A stretch of 43,914 nt of DNA from Candidatus Moranbacteria bacterium RIFCSPHIGHO2_02_FULL_40_12b. GTDB lineage: Bacteria > Patescibacteriota > Minisyncoccia > Moranbacterales > 2-12-FULL-40-10. The stretch covers positions 657-44,570 of the forward strand of contig MFRX01000034.1 of NCBI GenBank assembly GCA_001784725.1, read 5' to 3'. The position numbers and the translations under genes were made by a program. This document shows, in pieces, positions 43,914 to 43,914 of the stretch; the first letter of the stretch is position 1, and every line of letters begins with the position of its first letter. The notes under the pieces are model-generated. The model worked only from the letters and a program-made list of their open reading frames with translations. It searched no databases and was not told the origin of the DNA.

Positions 43914-43914
43914 T

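Overview
The window most likely comes from a Candidate Phyla Radiation (Patescibacteria, Parcubacteria-like) bacterium. This is an inference from an AT-rich genome, short translation proteins (EF-Ts about 193 aa), many genes without a clear Shine-Dalgarno sequence, -10 boxes almost touching start codons, a diversity-generating retroelement (DGR) of the type common in that group, and spacers filled with short palindromic repeats that also invade genes in frame. TGA is used as a stop, so the recoded Absconditabacteria/Gracilibacteria are excluded. A protein that looks like an outer-membrane beta-barrel (42333-43412) fits this placement poorly.

Layout. 1-4434: end of a GT2 glycosyltransferase, galT, a small membrane protein, tpiA and fba. 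4573-13603: a NiFe-hydrogenase locus with hypC, an EamA transporter, a DUF6390-like gene, a 51-aa Cys protein, hydrogenase small subunit, a matrixin-like protease, a GxxExxY protein, hydrogenase large subunit and a HypA-like gene. A complete DGR (10644-13320) sits between the large subunit and the HypA-like gene. 13811-19956: gap, a roughly 700-nt gene-free stretch that looks like a promoter-driven, terminator-ended structured RNA, a D-aminoacylase-like amidohydrolase, murD and a thioredoxin-reductase-like flavoprotein. 20107-23120: two tRNAs, a zinc-ribbon protein, secE-nusG-rplK-rplA. 23364-29987: nucleotidyltransferase, HIT protein, glyA, then a deoxynucleotide cluster (P-loop kinase, ThyA-family enzyme, DHFR-like, dCTP deaminase-like, dCMP deaminase-like, tmk, MazG). 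30107-35538: gatB, pyrB, a small ORF behind a leader with an internal terminator, and miaA and miaB on the minus strand. 35607-39441: rpmE, rpsB-tsf, ricT-like, a TPR protein. 39453-41029: tRNA cluster with intact and broken tRNAs and rpmG. 41044-43914: GIY-YIG protein, two unknown genes, the barrel-like protein and part of a coiled-coil protein.

The DGR is the clearest system. The last 119 nt of the 225-aa target gene (VR, 11310-11428) match a template repeat (TR, 11741-11859) at every non-adenine position and differ only at template adenines: 17 of 33 A positions changed, 0 of 86 others. A 336-aa reverse transcriptase with the DGR-type LGNLTSQ motif and YADD follows. The avd accessory gene lies on the opposite strand and is out of frame across a run of ten C, so it is either phase-variable or a homopolymer sequencing error.

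Other points that stand out are the candidate structured RNA at 15007-15709, the ThyA-family enzyme with Asp in place of the dUMP-specifying Asn, a hydrogenase large subunit already ending at its mature C-terminal His, and miaB and miaA carrying several dispersed repeats in frame.
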